Origin: an uncultured Algoriphagus sp.
Lineage (GTDB): Bacteria; Bacteroidota; Bacteroidia; Cytophagales; Cyclobacteriaceae
Assembly: GCA_903952135.1 (NCBI GenBank)
Contig: CAJBER010000019.1
Location: 1-47,470 of the forward strand
DNA length: 47,470 nucleotides
Direction of reading: 5' to 3'
The position numbers and the translations under genes were made by a program. Positions 25,492 to 32,991 of this stretch are shown piece by piece. Under the pieces are notes generated by a model. The model did no database searches. It worked only from the letters and a program-made list of their open reading frames with translations, and had not been told where the DNA came from. The number at the start of each line of letters is the position of its first letter. Position 1 is the first letter of the stretch.

Positions 25492-25971
25492 GTGAAAAAA
25501 ATTACCGATACGATTGAGCTGGAAGAACTCGCCTTTTCAGAATTGAATCACCTTGAGGCCACCTTGGTTCAGCGAGCCCAAGAAATTTCCAAAAATGCCT
25601 ACGCCCCTTATTCCAATTTTCATGTGGGAGCGGCAGTGGCGCTTGATAACGGAGAAATCTACCAGTCTTCGAATCAAGAGAATGTAAGTTTCCCGGTAGG
25701 CACCTGTGCCGAACGATTGCTTCTCGGCTATGTGGGCGCCAACTATCCCGAGCAAGTCCCACAAATGCTCGCCATCGTGGCCCAGCGAGCAGGTGAAGAC
25801 ACCTGGGCGGGAGTATCTCCTTGCGGGATGTGCAGACAGGCGATCAATGAAGTAGAGAATCGGTACCAAAGCCCGATCACTATTTTGCTCTTGCAAGCCG
25901 ATGGAACCGTGCTACGCTTCCGAGGTATTCGCCAATTGCTTCCGCTCAAATTTGACGATCTCCACAGCTAA
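25492..25971 (+). CDS. cdd: Cytidine deaminase
   Basis: This homotetrameric zinc enzyme deaminates cytidine and deoxycytidine to uridine forms in pyrimidine salvage. The zinc ligands and proton shuttle are visible: C72-A-E74 (GTCAER) and PCGMC with C111 and C114. The substrate segment NFHVGAA is at about 42-48 and NQENVSF at about 61-67. The protein is 159 residues, slightly longer than the ~130 of the typical tetrameric form because of an N-terminal helix. The start is GTG 25492 (product MKKITD...). The next gene starts 2 bp after the stop, also at GTG, so the two are cotranscribed. The divergent neighbour is the saccharopine dehydrogenase-like gene. Confidence 0.94.
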   Translation: MKKITDTIELEELAFSELNHLEATLVQRAQEISKNAYAPYSNFHVGAAVALDNGEIYQSSNQENVSFPVGTCAERLLLGYVGANYPEQVPQMLAIVAQRAGEDTWAGVSPCGMCRQAINEVENRYQSPITILLLQADGTVLRFRGIRQLLPLKFDDLHS

Positions 25972-25973
25972 GC

Positions 25974-26621
25974 GTGAAAAAGTCCCTTCAGTTTTCTTAC
26001 GAAGCTCCCTATTTCCTATCCCATGAACCGACAGGAAAGGAACAAGAAGTTTGGATTGTGCTGCATGGCTATGGACAACTGGCAGAGTTTTTTATCCGGA
26101 AGTTTATTCCCTTCTCTTCTGAAAATCGACTTTTCATTGCCCCTGAGGGGACAAACCACTCCTATTTACAAGAATTCCAAGGGCGAGTAGGCGCCAACTG
26201 GATGACCAGTTACAATCGGGAAACCGCCATAGCCAACAACCATCGCTTCCTCAATTGCATGATGGATGAGCTCCTCCTGCAATTTTCTAGTTCACCGAGA
26301 ATTCACCTCCTGGGCTTTTCCCAAGGGGCGGCTACAGGCACACGCTGGGCCAGTCAATGGAGCGGCAGGCTCGATTCCCTGGTCCTATGGGGAGGAGGCT
26401 TTGCACATGACTTGGTACTGAATTTGGCAAAAGAAAAGTTTGCCTCCACAGAGGTGCTTTTGGTGCATGGAGCCCAGGATGTGCTGATTACTGAAGAGAG
26501 TAAGAAGCGGCAAGAAGAGCTGCTTTTTGAACTTGGAAAGCCGATGAATCTGCTGACCTTCGAGGGAGGGCATGAAATCAACCCCACGATGTTAGAAAAA
26601 ATTATAAATCAGGGGTTTTAG
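25974..26621 (+). CDS. Alpha/beta hydrolase, phospholipase/carboxylesterase type
   Basis: This 215-residue cytoplasmic hydrolase belongs to the small esterase group (acyl-protein thioesterase/YpfH-like). The catalytic triad can be read: Ser116 in GFSQG, Asp169 in HGAQDVLI, and His200 in GGHEI. The oxyanion region is VLHGYGQ (about 29-35). The start is GTG 25974, which follows the cdd stop by 2 bp, giving an N-terminus MKKSLQFSYE that suits the family. It likely hydrolyses short acyl esters; the real substrate is not known. Cotranscription with cdd may be only chance. There is no signal peptide. Confidence 0.88.
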   Translation: MKKSLQFSYEAPYFLSHEPTGKEQEVWIVLHGYGQLAEFFIRKFIPFSSENRLFIAPEGTNHSYLQEFQGRVGANWMTSYNRETAIANNHRFLNCMMDELLLQFSSSPRIHLLGFSQGAATGTRWASQWSGRLDSLVLWGGGFAHDLVLNLAKEKFASTEVLLVHGAQDVLITEESKKRQEELLFELGKPMNLLTFEGGHEINPTMLEKIINQGF

Positions 26622-26660
26622 GCTTATTTTTTTGGCTCGACCTTGTACAAATTGAAACAA

Positions 26661-26691
26661 TTTGTTGAACTTTCGATGAATCGTATTTTTA
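26661..26691 (+). promoter_or_regulatory. Probable promoter of the UPF0158 gene
   Basis: TTTG at 26661-26664, 19 bp, then TATTTTTA at 26684-26691, which differs from TAnnTTTG only in the last base. The start codon is at 26712. Confidence 0.6.
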
Positions 26692-26711
26692 AAACATCTT
26701 GAACTCCATCC

Positions 26712-27149
26712 ATGCTTTCGCTTACTGAAAAAGAGGTAGATCTAATTGCTACCCAATTGCTGAAAGGCAATGTGTGCTTCTATCAGGTTGACAAGAAGAA
26801 AATCCACCACATGCCGGACGATGAAGATTATTTCAACTATGACCTAACCCCAGAGGAAGAAGATATCCTAGACGAAATTGAAGATCAACCTGAAAATTTT
26901 GCGGAGTTTACCCGTTTAGAACCAACACAAGAGCATACGCTCATGCAGGATTTTGTGGACCGCCGTGTGAAGGAGCGGACCCTAGCGGAGGACTTGGTTA
27001 GTGCGCTAAGCAACCCCAAGGCAACAACCGCCTTCCGTTTCCTACTAGATGGGTCCAAGTACAAGGATGAATGGGCTGAATTCTTACGGGGGAAGTACCA
27101 AGATTGGATCAAGGAACAAGTAGATTCCTTCAATTACGCCGAAGACTAA
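26712..27149 (+). CDS. UPF0158 family protein
   Basis: This 145-residue acidic soluble protein matches the UPF0158 family: an N-terminal hydrophobic/acidic part with EEEDILDEIEDQPENF (about 48-64), then FTRLEPTQEHTLMQDFVDRRV (about 66-86), and a C-terminal segment ALSNPKATTAFRFLLDGS and YKDEWAEFLRGKYQDWIKE. The family is widespread but has no established function. The gene is flanked by its own promoter and a strong terminator, so it is monocistronic. No metal or nucleotide motif can be seen. Confidence 0.87.
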   Translation: MLSLTEKEVDLIATQLLKGNVCFYQVDKKKIHHMPDDEDYFNYDLTPEEEDILDEIEDQPENFAEFTRLEPTQEHTLMQDFVDRRVKERTLAEDLVSALSNPKATTAFRFLLDGSKYKDEWAEFLRGKYQDWIKEQVDSFNYAED

Positions 27150-27158
27150 ATGCATCAG

Positions 27159-27193
27159 CCGCTCCAAGATTCACAACCAGGAGCGGTTTTTTT
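27159..27193 (+). terminator. Intrinsic terminator after the UPF0158 gene
   Basis: CCGCTCC (27159-27165) pairs with GGAGCGG (27180-27186), followed by seven T. It lies upstream of the true start of the M1 peptidase and argues against the longer frame that begins at 27150. Confidence 0.88.
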
Positions 27194-27239
27194 AGGTGCT
27201 GTTGACTATATTCAAATCCTTATCCTTTTTTGCCTTACC

Positions 27240-28814
27240 ATGAAAAAACTACTCTTTTTACTTCCGCTTCTTTTTGTAACCCTGCTCATTCAAGCCCAAA
27301 CTTGGGATTGGGGTGGACCAATAGATCCCCTGCAAGCCAAGTTTCAAATTCAACAGTACCGACTTGAATTGGAAATTTTCCCCGAAACGCAGTCTATTTC
27401 TGGTCGGTCCACCATCACTTTTTCCTCCCAAGAAAAGTTAGATACACTACGCTTCCAATTGATTGGCCAATACCAGGTAAGCAAGGTGCTTATGGATGGA
27501 AAGGAGGTTGCTTTTTCCCATCAAAATGACTTAGTGGATATTATCCCCATAGACTGTACCTGCGACCAGGTGGAGATTTTCTACGAGGGTCCGACACCCA
27601 TCGCTCAGAATCCACCTTGGACTGGGGGATTTACCTGGGAAAAAGACCAGTGGGGCAGACATTGGATGGGATTATCTTCTCAGGGCGAAGGAGCCAAACT
27701 TTTTATGCCCGCCTTTGACCATCCCTCAAGCGAACCTCAAAAGGGGGTAGAGTTATTCTTCACGGTACCCAAACCTTACTTCGTGGCCTCCAATGGTCGC
27801 CTAATCCAAACCCAAGATCAAGGTCAAAAAGTGCGCTACCACTGGAAAACGGACTACCCGATCAGCAACTACAACATCAATTTTACAGTTGGGGTATTTG
27901 AAAAAGCAGAAAGCCAATTTAGATCTGTCTCCGGGGCAGTAGTTCCGATGGCAGTGTGGGTACTTCAAGACAACAAGGGTATGGCCAAGGAATTGCTGGA
28001 AGTACTTCGAGTAAGTGCCCAAACCCATGAAAAATACTTTGGCCCCTATCCTTTTCCGGAGGACAAAATCGCGGTCGTCGAAACGCCCTACTTGGGAATG
28101 GAACACCAAACCATCAATGCGTATGGCAACAATTTCCAGTTTGTCCCCATGGGCAAAGTCCAGTACGACTGGCTACTTCACCACGAACTTGGCCACGAGT
28201 GGTTTGGCAACAAGGTTTCTGTAAGTGACTGGGCAGACATGTGGATTCACGAAGGACTGACCGCCTACGGGGACTGGTTGTTCTTTTGGGAACATGGAGG
28301 GCCTGAGGCTTACTTTGAAAAAGTAAACGCTGAAGCCCGAGACATCCCACATGCCCAACCCGTAGTCAGCCCTCCCAACTCCACCGAAAAGACGGCCTAC
28401 CATCCCGAAATCTACACCAAAGGAGCTATGGTCATTCATTCCTTGCGGGGAGTCATCGGGGACGAACTCTTCTTTCCAGCACTGAAGGCCTTTGCTGAAG
28501 GGGAGCAGTTTACCTACTTAAATCAAGTGACTACTCAAGATTTCACTGCATTTATCCAGCAGTACACGGGTCAAAATCTGGAAGGCTTTTTTGAACTCTA
28601 CCTCAAGACGACGAGGCTGCCTGAAGTCAAGGTGAAAAAGAGAGGAAAAAATGAATTTCTCATTTCCTTGGAAGGCATTGATTTCGAGATGCCCGTAGAA
28701 GTAAAGACCTCCACAGGAATTCAAAAGTACTCCTTGGGAAAAACCCCTACGCTGATCTCCAGCACCAGTACCCCCGAAGTAGATCCACGGGGCTGGCTGA
28801 TGCTGAAGCGGTAA
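27240..28814 (+). CDS. M1-family zinc metallopeptidase (aminopeptidase)
   Basis: I start at ATG 27240 (MKKLLFLLPLLFVTLLIQAQ, a clean signal peptide; 524 residues); the longer frame would run through a terminator. The M1 catalytic domain has zinc motif H315-E316-x-x-H319 (HELGHEW), third ligand Glu338 (WIHEGLTAYG), and LGMEHQ at 285-290, which corresponds to the GxMEN substrate motif but with His in place of Asn. The N-terminal beta domain (about 25-220) is typical. The length is short for M1, lacking the large C-terminal helical domain, as in many Bacteroidota members. It should trim N-terminal amino acids from peptides in the periplasm or outside. Confidence 0.92.
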   Translation: MKKLLFLLPLLFVTLLIQAQTWDWGGPIDPLQAKFQIQQYRLELEIFPETQSISGRSTITFSSQEKLDTLRFQLIGQYQVSKVLMDGKEVAFSHQNDLVDIIPIDCTCDQVEIFYEGPTPIAQNPPWTGGFTWEKDQWGRHWMGLSSQGEGAKLFMPAFDHPSSEPQKGVELFFTVPKPYFVASNGRLIQTQDQGQKVRYHWKTDYPISNYNINFTVGVFEKAESQFRSVSGAVVPMAVWVLQDNKGMAKELLEVLRVSAQTHEKYFGPYPFPEDKIAVVETPYLGMEHQTINAYGNNFQFVPMGKVQYDWLLHHELGHEWFGNKVSVSDWADMWIHEGLTAYGDWLFFWEHGGPEAYFEKVNAEARDIPHAQPVVSPPNSTEKTAYHPEIYTKGAMVIHSLRGVIGDELFFPALKAFAEGEQFTYLNQVTTQDFTAFIQQYTGQNLEGFFELYLKTTRLPEVKVKKRGKNEFLISLEGIDFEMPVEVKTSTGIQKYSLGKTPTLISSTSTPEVDPRGWLMLKR

Positions 28815-28845
28815 TGAGTTGTTCCCAGGGCAGAAAGAAGGTCAA

Positions 28846-28876
28846 TATTCTCGCAAAGACGCGCAAGGCGCAAAGA
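28846..28876 (+). repeat. CGCAAAG-type dispersed repeat copy
   Basis: TATTCTCGCAAAGACGCG followed by CAAGGCGCAAAG. The start TATTCTCGCAAAG is shared with two copies at 30533 and 30623 on the other side of metK. Elements of this type are familiar from Bacteroidota intergenic regions. Confidence 0.65.
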
Positions 28877-28968
28877 ATTGGATATGGTAGTACAAACCTT
28901 GCTCTAGGATAAAACATCTTAATCTTCTGGTAGGATTTTCTAGCTCCATAGGAGCGTACCATTAATAA

Positions 28969-28992
28969 CCCCGTCCGCCGCGGCGGACGGGG
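28969..28992. repeat. Perfect 24-bp GC-rich palindrome
   Basis: Two 12-bp arms without a loop: CCCCGTCCGCCG (28969-28980) and its exact reverse complement (28981-28992). It contains no T tract and is not placed as a terminator for either gene. Confidence 0.8.
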
Positions 28993-29054
28993 AAAGATGA
29001 ATTGGGAGAAAGACGAGCCCCAGCGGGGCGATACAAAAAATTCAAGGATAAATA

Positions 29055-29096
29055 CTCGCGATTGCAAATCGCGAGCAGCATCAAATCGCGAGCAGC
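29055..29096. repeat. Hairpin with 9-bp arms plus a partial direct repeat
   Basis: CTCGCGATT (29055-29063), loop GCA, and AATCGCGAG (29067-29075) form a perfect stem. AAATCGCGAGCAGC occurs at 29066-29079 and again at 29083-29096, 17 bp apart. Confidence 0.75.
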
Positions 29097-29113
29097 TCCA
29101 AGCAGCTCCCTAA

Positions 29114-29150
29114 ACCAAAAAAACGGTGCAAGCATTCGCTCGCACCGTTT
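29114..29150 (-). terminator. Intrinsic terminator of metK
   Basis: AAACGGTGC (29121-29129) pairs with GCACCGTTT (29142-29150), with inner pairing extended on the loop side. The minus strand continues into a T tract (complement of the A run at 29117-29123). It lies 24 bp beyond the metK stop. Confidence 0.85.
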
Positions 29151-29173
29151 CTTTTTAGGAGTTGATCTAGGTC

Positions 29174-30427
29174 TTAGATTCCGAATTCCTTCTTCACCCG
29201 CTCTACGTAATCCAACTTCTCCCAAGTAAACAATTCTACCTTCTGGGTGATCGCTGGACGGTACGGGGAAGTAAAGGTTTTCTCTACCACCACGCTCTCT
29301 CTACCCATGTGGCCATAAGCCGCAGTCTCTAGGTAGATCGGAGTACGCAACTTCAAGCGCTGCTCGATGGCATAGGGACGCATGTCGAATATACCTTCTA
29401 CTTTCTTGGCAATCTCTCCATCGCTCAAGTTCACCTTGGCCGTACCGTACGTATTGATGTAGATGCCCATTGGCTTGGCAACGCCAATCGCATAGGATAC
29501 CTGCACCAAGATCTCGTCTGCGATACCCGCTGCCACCATGTTCTTGGCAATGTGACGGGTCGCATAAGCCGCAGAGCGGTCTACCTTGGAAGGATCTTTG
29601 CCAGAGAAGGCTCCTCCTCCGTGGGCACCTTTGCCCCCGTAGGTATCTACGATGATCTTTCTTCCGGTCAAGCCGGTATCACCGTGTGGTCCACCAATCA
29701 CAAACTTGCCCGTTGGGTTGATGTGGTAGGTGATCTTGTCAGTAAATAGTTTTTGTAGCGAAGGCTTCAACTTGGCCTTCACACGTGGGATCAAGATGTT
29801 GATGATGTCGGACTTGATTTTGGCAAGCATCTTTCCTTCCTCGTCAAAGTCATCGTGCTGAGTAGATACGACGATCGCATCGATGCGCTGAGGCACGTTA
29901 TCATCGGAATATTCGATTGTCACCTGAGACTTGGAGTCAGGACGTAGGTAAGGCATGTCCTTATTCTCTCTACGCAATTCCGCTAGTTCCAAAAGGATGC
30001 GGTGTGAGAGGTCTAGTGCCAAAGGCATGTAGTTGTCCGTCTCATTAGTCGCATAGCCAAACATCATGCCTTGGTCGCCTGCACCCTGCTCTTCTGGGTT
30101 CTTGCGTTCTACACCTTGGTTGATGTCCGCAGACTGCTCGTGGATAGCTGAAAGCACCCCGCAGGAGTTGCCTTCAAACATGTATTCACTCTTGGTATAA
30201 CCAATCTTGTTGATCACCTCGCGGGCAATCTTTTGCACGTCTAGGTATACTTCCGATTTTACCTCTCCAGCAAGGACTACCTGGCCGGTGGTTACGAGCG
30301 TTTCGCAGGCTACCTTGGAGTTGGGATCAAAAGCCAAAAAGTTGTCAATCAATGCGTCGGAAATCTGGTCCGCAATTTTATCTGGGTGACCCTCAGATAC
30401 AGATTCTGAGGTAAATAGGTAAGGCAT
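29174..30427 (-). CDS. metK: S-adenosylmethionine synthase
   Basis: MetK makes S-adenosylmethionine from methionine and ATP, supplying methyl groups to the whole cell. The start is ATG 30427 ([21 protein letters not shown]..., 417 residues); the eleven codons above it do not fit the family. Visible motifs are [13 protein letters not shown] (ATP/methionine), [12 protein letters not shown], and the glycine-rich [15 protein letters not shown] with the following DRSAAY. The length is about 30 residues longer than E. coli MetK, as is usual for Bacteroidota, through inserts in the central domain. A probable promoter overlaps the region just upstream. I see no SAM riboswitch fold in its short leader. 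The gene is isolated between repeat-rich spacers. Confidence 0.97.
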   Translation of the reverse strand: MPYLFTSESVSEGHPDKIADQISDALIDNFLAFDPNSKVACETLVTTGQVVLAGEVKSEVYLDVQKIAREVINKIGYTKSEYMFEGNSCGVLSAIHEQSADINQGVERKNPEEQGAGDQGMMFGYATNETDNYMPLALDLSHRILLELAELRRENKDMPYLRPDSKSQVTIEYSDDNVPQRIDAIVVSTQHDDFDEEGKMLAKIKSDIINILIPRVKAKLKPSLQKLFTDKITYHINPTGKFVIGGPHGDTGLTGRKIIVDTYGGKGAHGGGAFSGKDPSKVDRSAAYATRHIAKNMVAAGIADEILVQVSYAIGVAKPMGIYINTYGTAKVNLSDGEIAKKVEGIFDMRPYAIEQRLKLRTPIYLETAAYGHMGRESVVVEKTFTSPYRPAITQKVELFTWEKLDYVERVKKEFGI

Positions 30428-30457
30428 ACCGTTTTTTATTTTTCGTGAATGGTGCCC

Positions 30458-30488
30458 CAAAATTACAGGAAGTAGGGGAAATAAAAAA
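30458..30488 (-). promoter_or_regulatory. Probable promoter of metK
   Basis: On the minus strand TAATTTTG (complement of 30458-30465) matches TAnnTTTG. A T-rich element lies 19 bp further upstream (complement of 30485-30488). The start codon is at 30427. Confidence 0.5.
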
Positions 30489-30530
30489 CTGCAGAAGGGG
30501 GTTCCTTACTGAGCCGCAGTGATTCCTTTT

Positions 30531-30694
30531 TTTATTCTCGCAAAGACCTTTAGTTTATAAAACCTTTGCGGCCTGCCTGCCTACGGTAGGTAGGCTCCCG
30601 CGGCTTTGCGCTAGTCCTATTTTATTCTCGCAAAGTAGGAAAGACGCAAAGAGAAATCGTACAAACTTTGCGGCTCTGCGCCTTTGCGCGAGTA
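30531..30694. repeat. CGCAAAG-type repeats, direct and inverted
   Basis: TTTATTCTCGCAAAG occurs at 30531-30545 and again at 30621-30635, exactly 90 bp apart. AAGACGCAAAG follows the second copy. CTTTGCGGC and CCTTTGCGCGAG at 30667-30691 form the inverted partner, so 30624-30694 can fold back on itself. Confidence 0.75.
30576..30595. repeat. Near-palindromic repeat, copy 1
   Basis: Arms around GCCTGCCTAC and GTAGGTAGGC (one mismatch, single G at the centre, 30575-30595). The 20 bp at 30576-30595 are identical to those at 30727-30746. Confidence 0.75.
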
Positions 30695-30726
30695 TTTTTT
30701 TATTATCGCCAAGGCGGTAAGACCTA

Positions 30727-30746
30727 CCTGCCTACGGTAGGTAGGC
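30727..30746. repeat. Near-palindromic repeat, copy 2
   Basis: Identical in 20 bp to 30576-30595. The arm is extended on its left by CCTA (30723-30726), and a second GGTAGGCAGG follows at 30751-30760. Confidence 0.75.
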
Positions 30747-30893
30747 CTGCGGTAGGCAGGCGAAAAGATACTAGTCCAGTGAAGCCTTTTGAATGAGAAC
30801 ATTTATTTAAACTCAAAAAGAAAAATAGGAACACCGCCTTTGAGAGACTATTTTTTAAAGAAATCTCACTTTTCCACTTCAATTAGATTAACT

Positions 30894-30931
30894 AAAAAAA
30901 CCATTGAGATTCCTAAAGTCTCAATGGTTTT
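30894..30931 (-). terminator. Intrinsic terminator of htpG
   Basis: AAAACCATTGAGA (30897-30909) pairs with TCTCAATGGTTTT (30919-30931), a 13-bp stem. The minus strand runs on into a T tract (complement of 30894-30900). Confidence 0.88.
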
Positions 30932-30943
30932 AAAACTGCACTC

Positions 30944-30960
30944 GGGGTTTGAGAAACCCC
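30944..30960. other. Small hairpin just after the htpG stop codon
   Basis: GGGGTTT (30944-30950), loop GAG, AAACCCC (30954-30960). It lies between the htpG stop and the main terminator and may protect the mRNA end. Confidence 0.6.
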
Positions 30961-30968
30961 AAAGGTCA

Positions 30969-32855
30969 TTAAATCATTTCCACGCTGCGCTTTACAAAGG
31001 CAGTCAAGTCCTTGCCTGTTAGCAAGCCCTGAGACAATAAAGCCAGATCAAAGGCCTGCTTGGCAAGGGTCACCTGCGCCTCTTCGGAGTCTGCCTTCAA
31101 GATCTTGTCCACAAGCGGGTGATTGCCATTGATGGCCACCTTGTAGCTATCCGGCAAGCTGCCGTAGAAGCTCATCGGTCCACCACCTGTTTGTGCCATT
31201 TCCTTCATTCGACGCATCCACTCTTCCATGGTAATGGTCACTGGGAATTCCTCTGGACTTAGGCCTTCAATCTCTACGGTGTAGGTTTTGTTCTGAATGG
31301 CCTTGTCAAAGATTTCCTTCACCGACTTACTCTGATCTTCGGTCAGCAGGTTGGCATAGGAGGAATCCTTCTGGATCAACTTCTCCACCACATCTGCATC
31401 CACACGCTTGAGTTGGGTCTTGTCCAACTTGGACTCAATGTGCTGAATGAAATGGCTGTCAATTGGGGAATCGAGTACCAACACATCGTACTCCTTATTC
31501 AAGGCCGAATCGATAAAACTATCCTGCTTCTTGAGGTCGGTAGCGTACAAGTAGATCAATTGATCGTTTTTGTCCGTTTGCGTAGGCGCCACCTTCTCCC
31601 GGTACTCGTCCAAGGTAAAATAGGCGTCCTTCGTGTTTTTAAGCAGGGTAAATTCCTTCCCTTTCTCGTAAAATTTCTCCTCGGAGATCATGCCGTACTT
31701 CACAAATAGGCCAATGTCATTCCACTTCTCTTCGTAGACTTTGCGGTCTTTCTTGAAAAGTTCAGAAAGTTTGTCAGCCACCTTCTTCGTGATGTAGTTG
31801 TTGATCTTCTTCACATTGCCGTCCGCCTGCAAGAAACTTCTAGACACGTTGAGTGGAATATCTGGGGAGTCAATCACCCCATGAAGCAACATCAAAAACT
31901 CAGGTACAATGTCCTTCACCTCATCGGTGATGAATACCTGGCGGCTGAAAAGTTTGATCTTGTTGCGCTGCATCTCAAAGTCATTTTTGACCTTAGGAAA
32001 ATACAGCACCCCAGTCAGGTTGAAGGGATAGTCCACATTCAGGTGAATCCAGAATAGCGGATCCTCTCCCATCGGATACAGGCTCTTGTAGAAAGCCAAG
32101 TAATCCTCGTCTTGGAGGTCGCTTGGAGATTTGGTCCAAATCGGAGCAGTGGTGTTGAGGATGTTGTCTACCTCCACGGACTTCCACTTCTTCTCTCCCT
32201 TGTCGTCTACACCATCTTCAACAGACTCGGATTTGGTGCCAAACTTGATGGGGATGGGTAAAAATTTACAGTACTTATCCAAGATGCCCTGCAACTTCCA
32301 CTTGTCCAAGAATTCTTCTGAATCCTCGTTGACATGAAGAATGATGTCCGTACCGCGGCTTTTTCGTTTGCCTTTCTTGATTTCAAACTCAGTGCTTCCA
32401 TCGCAAGTCCAAATCGCAGGCTCAGAACCTTCCTGGTAGGATAGCGTATGGATCTCCACATTCTTGGCCACCATGAAGGCAGAGTAGAAACCCAAACCAA
32501 ACTTGCCAATGATCTCGTTGGCATCTTTGGCATCCTTGAATTTCTCCACAAACTCCGTGGCTCCAGAAAATGCAATCTGGTTGATGTATTTTTTGATTTC
32601 CTCAGCAGTCATGCCGAGCCCCTTGTCAGAGATGGTGATGGTCTTCTTCTTTTCATCAAAGGATACCTCCACCGTGAGATCGCCTAGTTCCCCAGTATAC
32701 TGACCTAATGTCGCAAGTCGCTTGATCTTTTGCGTAGCATCGACAGCATTAGAGACCAATTCACGAAGGAAAATCTCGTGATCAGAATAGAGGAATTTTT
32801 TAATGATTGGGAAAATGTTCTCGGTATGTATCGAGATCGTGCCTTTTTCCTGCAT
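30969..32855 (-). CDS. htpG: Molecular chaperone HtpG (Hsp90)
   Basis: This 628-residue protein is the bacterial Hsp90, an ATP-dependent dimeric chaperone in the cytoplasm. The N-terminal GHKL ATPase domain shows FLRELVSNAVDA (about 29-40), the nucleotide-binding ISDKGLGMT (about 75-83) and FGLGFYSAFMVA (about 118-129). The middle domain contains the client-contact arginine region NVSRSFLQ (around 340-347). The C-terminal dimerisation domain ends LTGKDLTAFVKRSVEMI. Length matches E. coli HtpG (624). The gene is monocistronic: a clear terminator follows and a 136-bp spacer precedes it. I found no canonical promoter in that spacer. Confidence 0.97.
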   Translation of the reverse strand: MQEKGTISIHTENIFPIIKKFLYSDHEIFLRELVSNAVDATQKIKRLATLGQYTGELGDLTVEVSFDEKKKTITISDKGLGMTAEEIKKYINQIAFSGATEFVEKFKDAKDANEIIGKFGLGFYSAFMVAKNVEIHTLSYQEGSEPAIWTCDGSTEFEIKKGKRKSRGTDIILHVNEDSEEFLDKWKLQGILDKYCKFLPIPIKFGTKSESVEDGVDDKGEKKWKSVEVDNILNTTAPIWTKSPSDLQDEDYLAFYKSLYPMGEDPLFWIHLNVDYPFNLTGVLYFPKVKNDFEMQRNKIKLFSRQVFITDEVKDIVPEFLMLLHGVIDSPDIPLNVSRSFLQADGNVKKINNYITKKVADKLSELFKKDRKVYEEKWNDIGLFVKYGMISEEKFYEKGKEFTLLKNTKDAYFTLDEYREKVAPTQTDKNDQLIYLYATDLKKQDSFIDSALNKEYDVLVLDSPIDSHFIQHIESKLDKTQLKRVDADVVEKLIQKDSSYANLLTEDQSKSVKEIFDKAIQNKTYTVEIEGLSPEEFPVTITMEEWMRRMKEMAQTGGGPMSFYGSLPDSYKVAINGNHPLVDKILKADSEEAQVTLAKQAFDLALLSQGLLTGKDLTAFVKRSVEMI

Positions 32856-32991
32856 GGGCTTACATCGGTTTAGTTACGTATAAAATGAATCTACCTTTCC
32901 CCTGCAAGGCCTATTCCAAGTGCGAAAAAATGACAAGATGTCAGAAAAAAACCTATCCCCCGTCGCTTCAGGATGAAAATCACAGAGATTT

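Larger units (their letters stand above)
28815..29113. other. Gene-free spacer with repeats (M1 peptidase to metK)
   Basis: No credible gene is present. The spacer holds a CGCAAAG-type repeat copy (28846-28876), a perfect 24-bp GC-rich palindrome (28969-28992), and a hairpin with a direct repeat (29055-29096). Between them I see nothing definite. Confidence 0.6.
30489..30893. other. Gene-free, repeat-rich spacer between metK and htpG
   Basis: About 400 bp with no credible gene. It holds two direct copies of a CGCAAAG-type element, inverted CTTTGCG segments, and two 20-bp identical near-palindromes. The remainder (30765-30893) is A/T-rich and shows nothing I can name. Confidence 0.65.

Noticed and set aside
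27150-27239. Upstream extension of the M1 peptidase
   Set aside because: It would run through a strong terminator; the signal peptide begins cleanly at 27240.
28747-29067. A 106-codon minus-strand frame across the GC palindrome
   Set aside because: It overlaps the end of the M1 peptidase and the repeats and has low-complexity composition without a domain.
30531-30760. Possible CRISPR array in the metK-htpG spacer
   Set aside because: Repeats are only two or three, unequal, partly inverted, and spacing is not uniform; no cas genes are in the window.
30617-30802. A 61-codon open frame on the minus strand
   Set aside because: It is translated from the CGCAAAG and palindromic repeats and lacks any protein feature.
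30428-30968. SAM riboswitch before metK
   Set aside because: The probable transcript leader is only about 20 bases and no conserved SAM riboswitch helices could be drawn; the hairpins further upstream belong to repeats.
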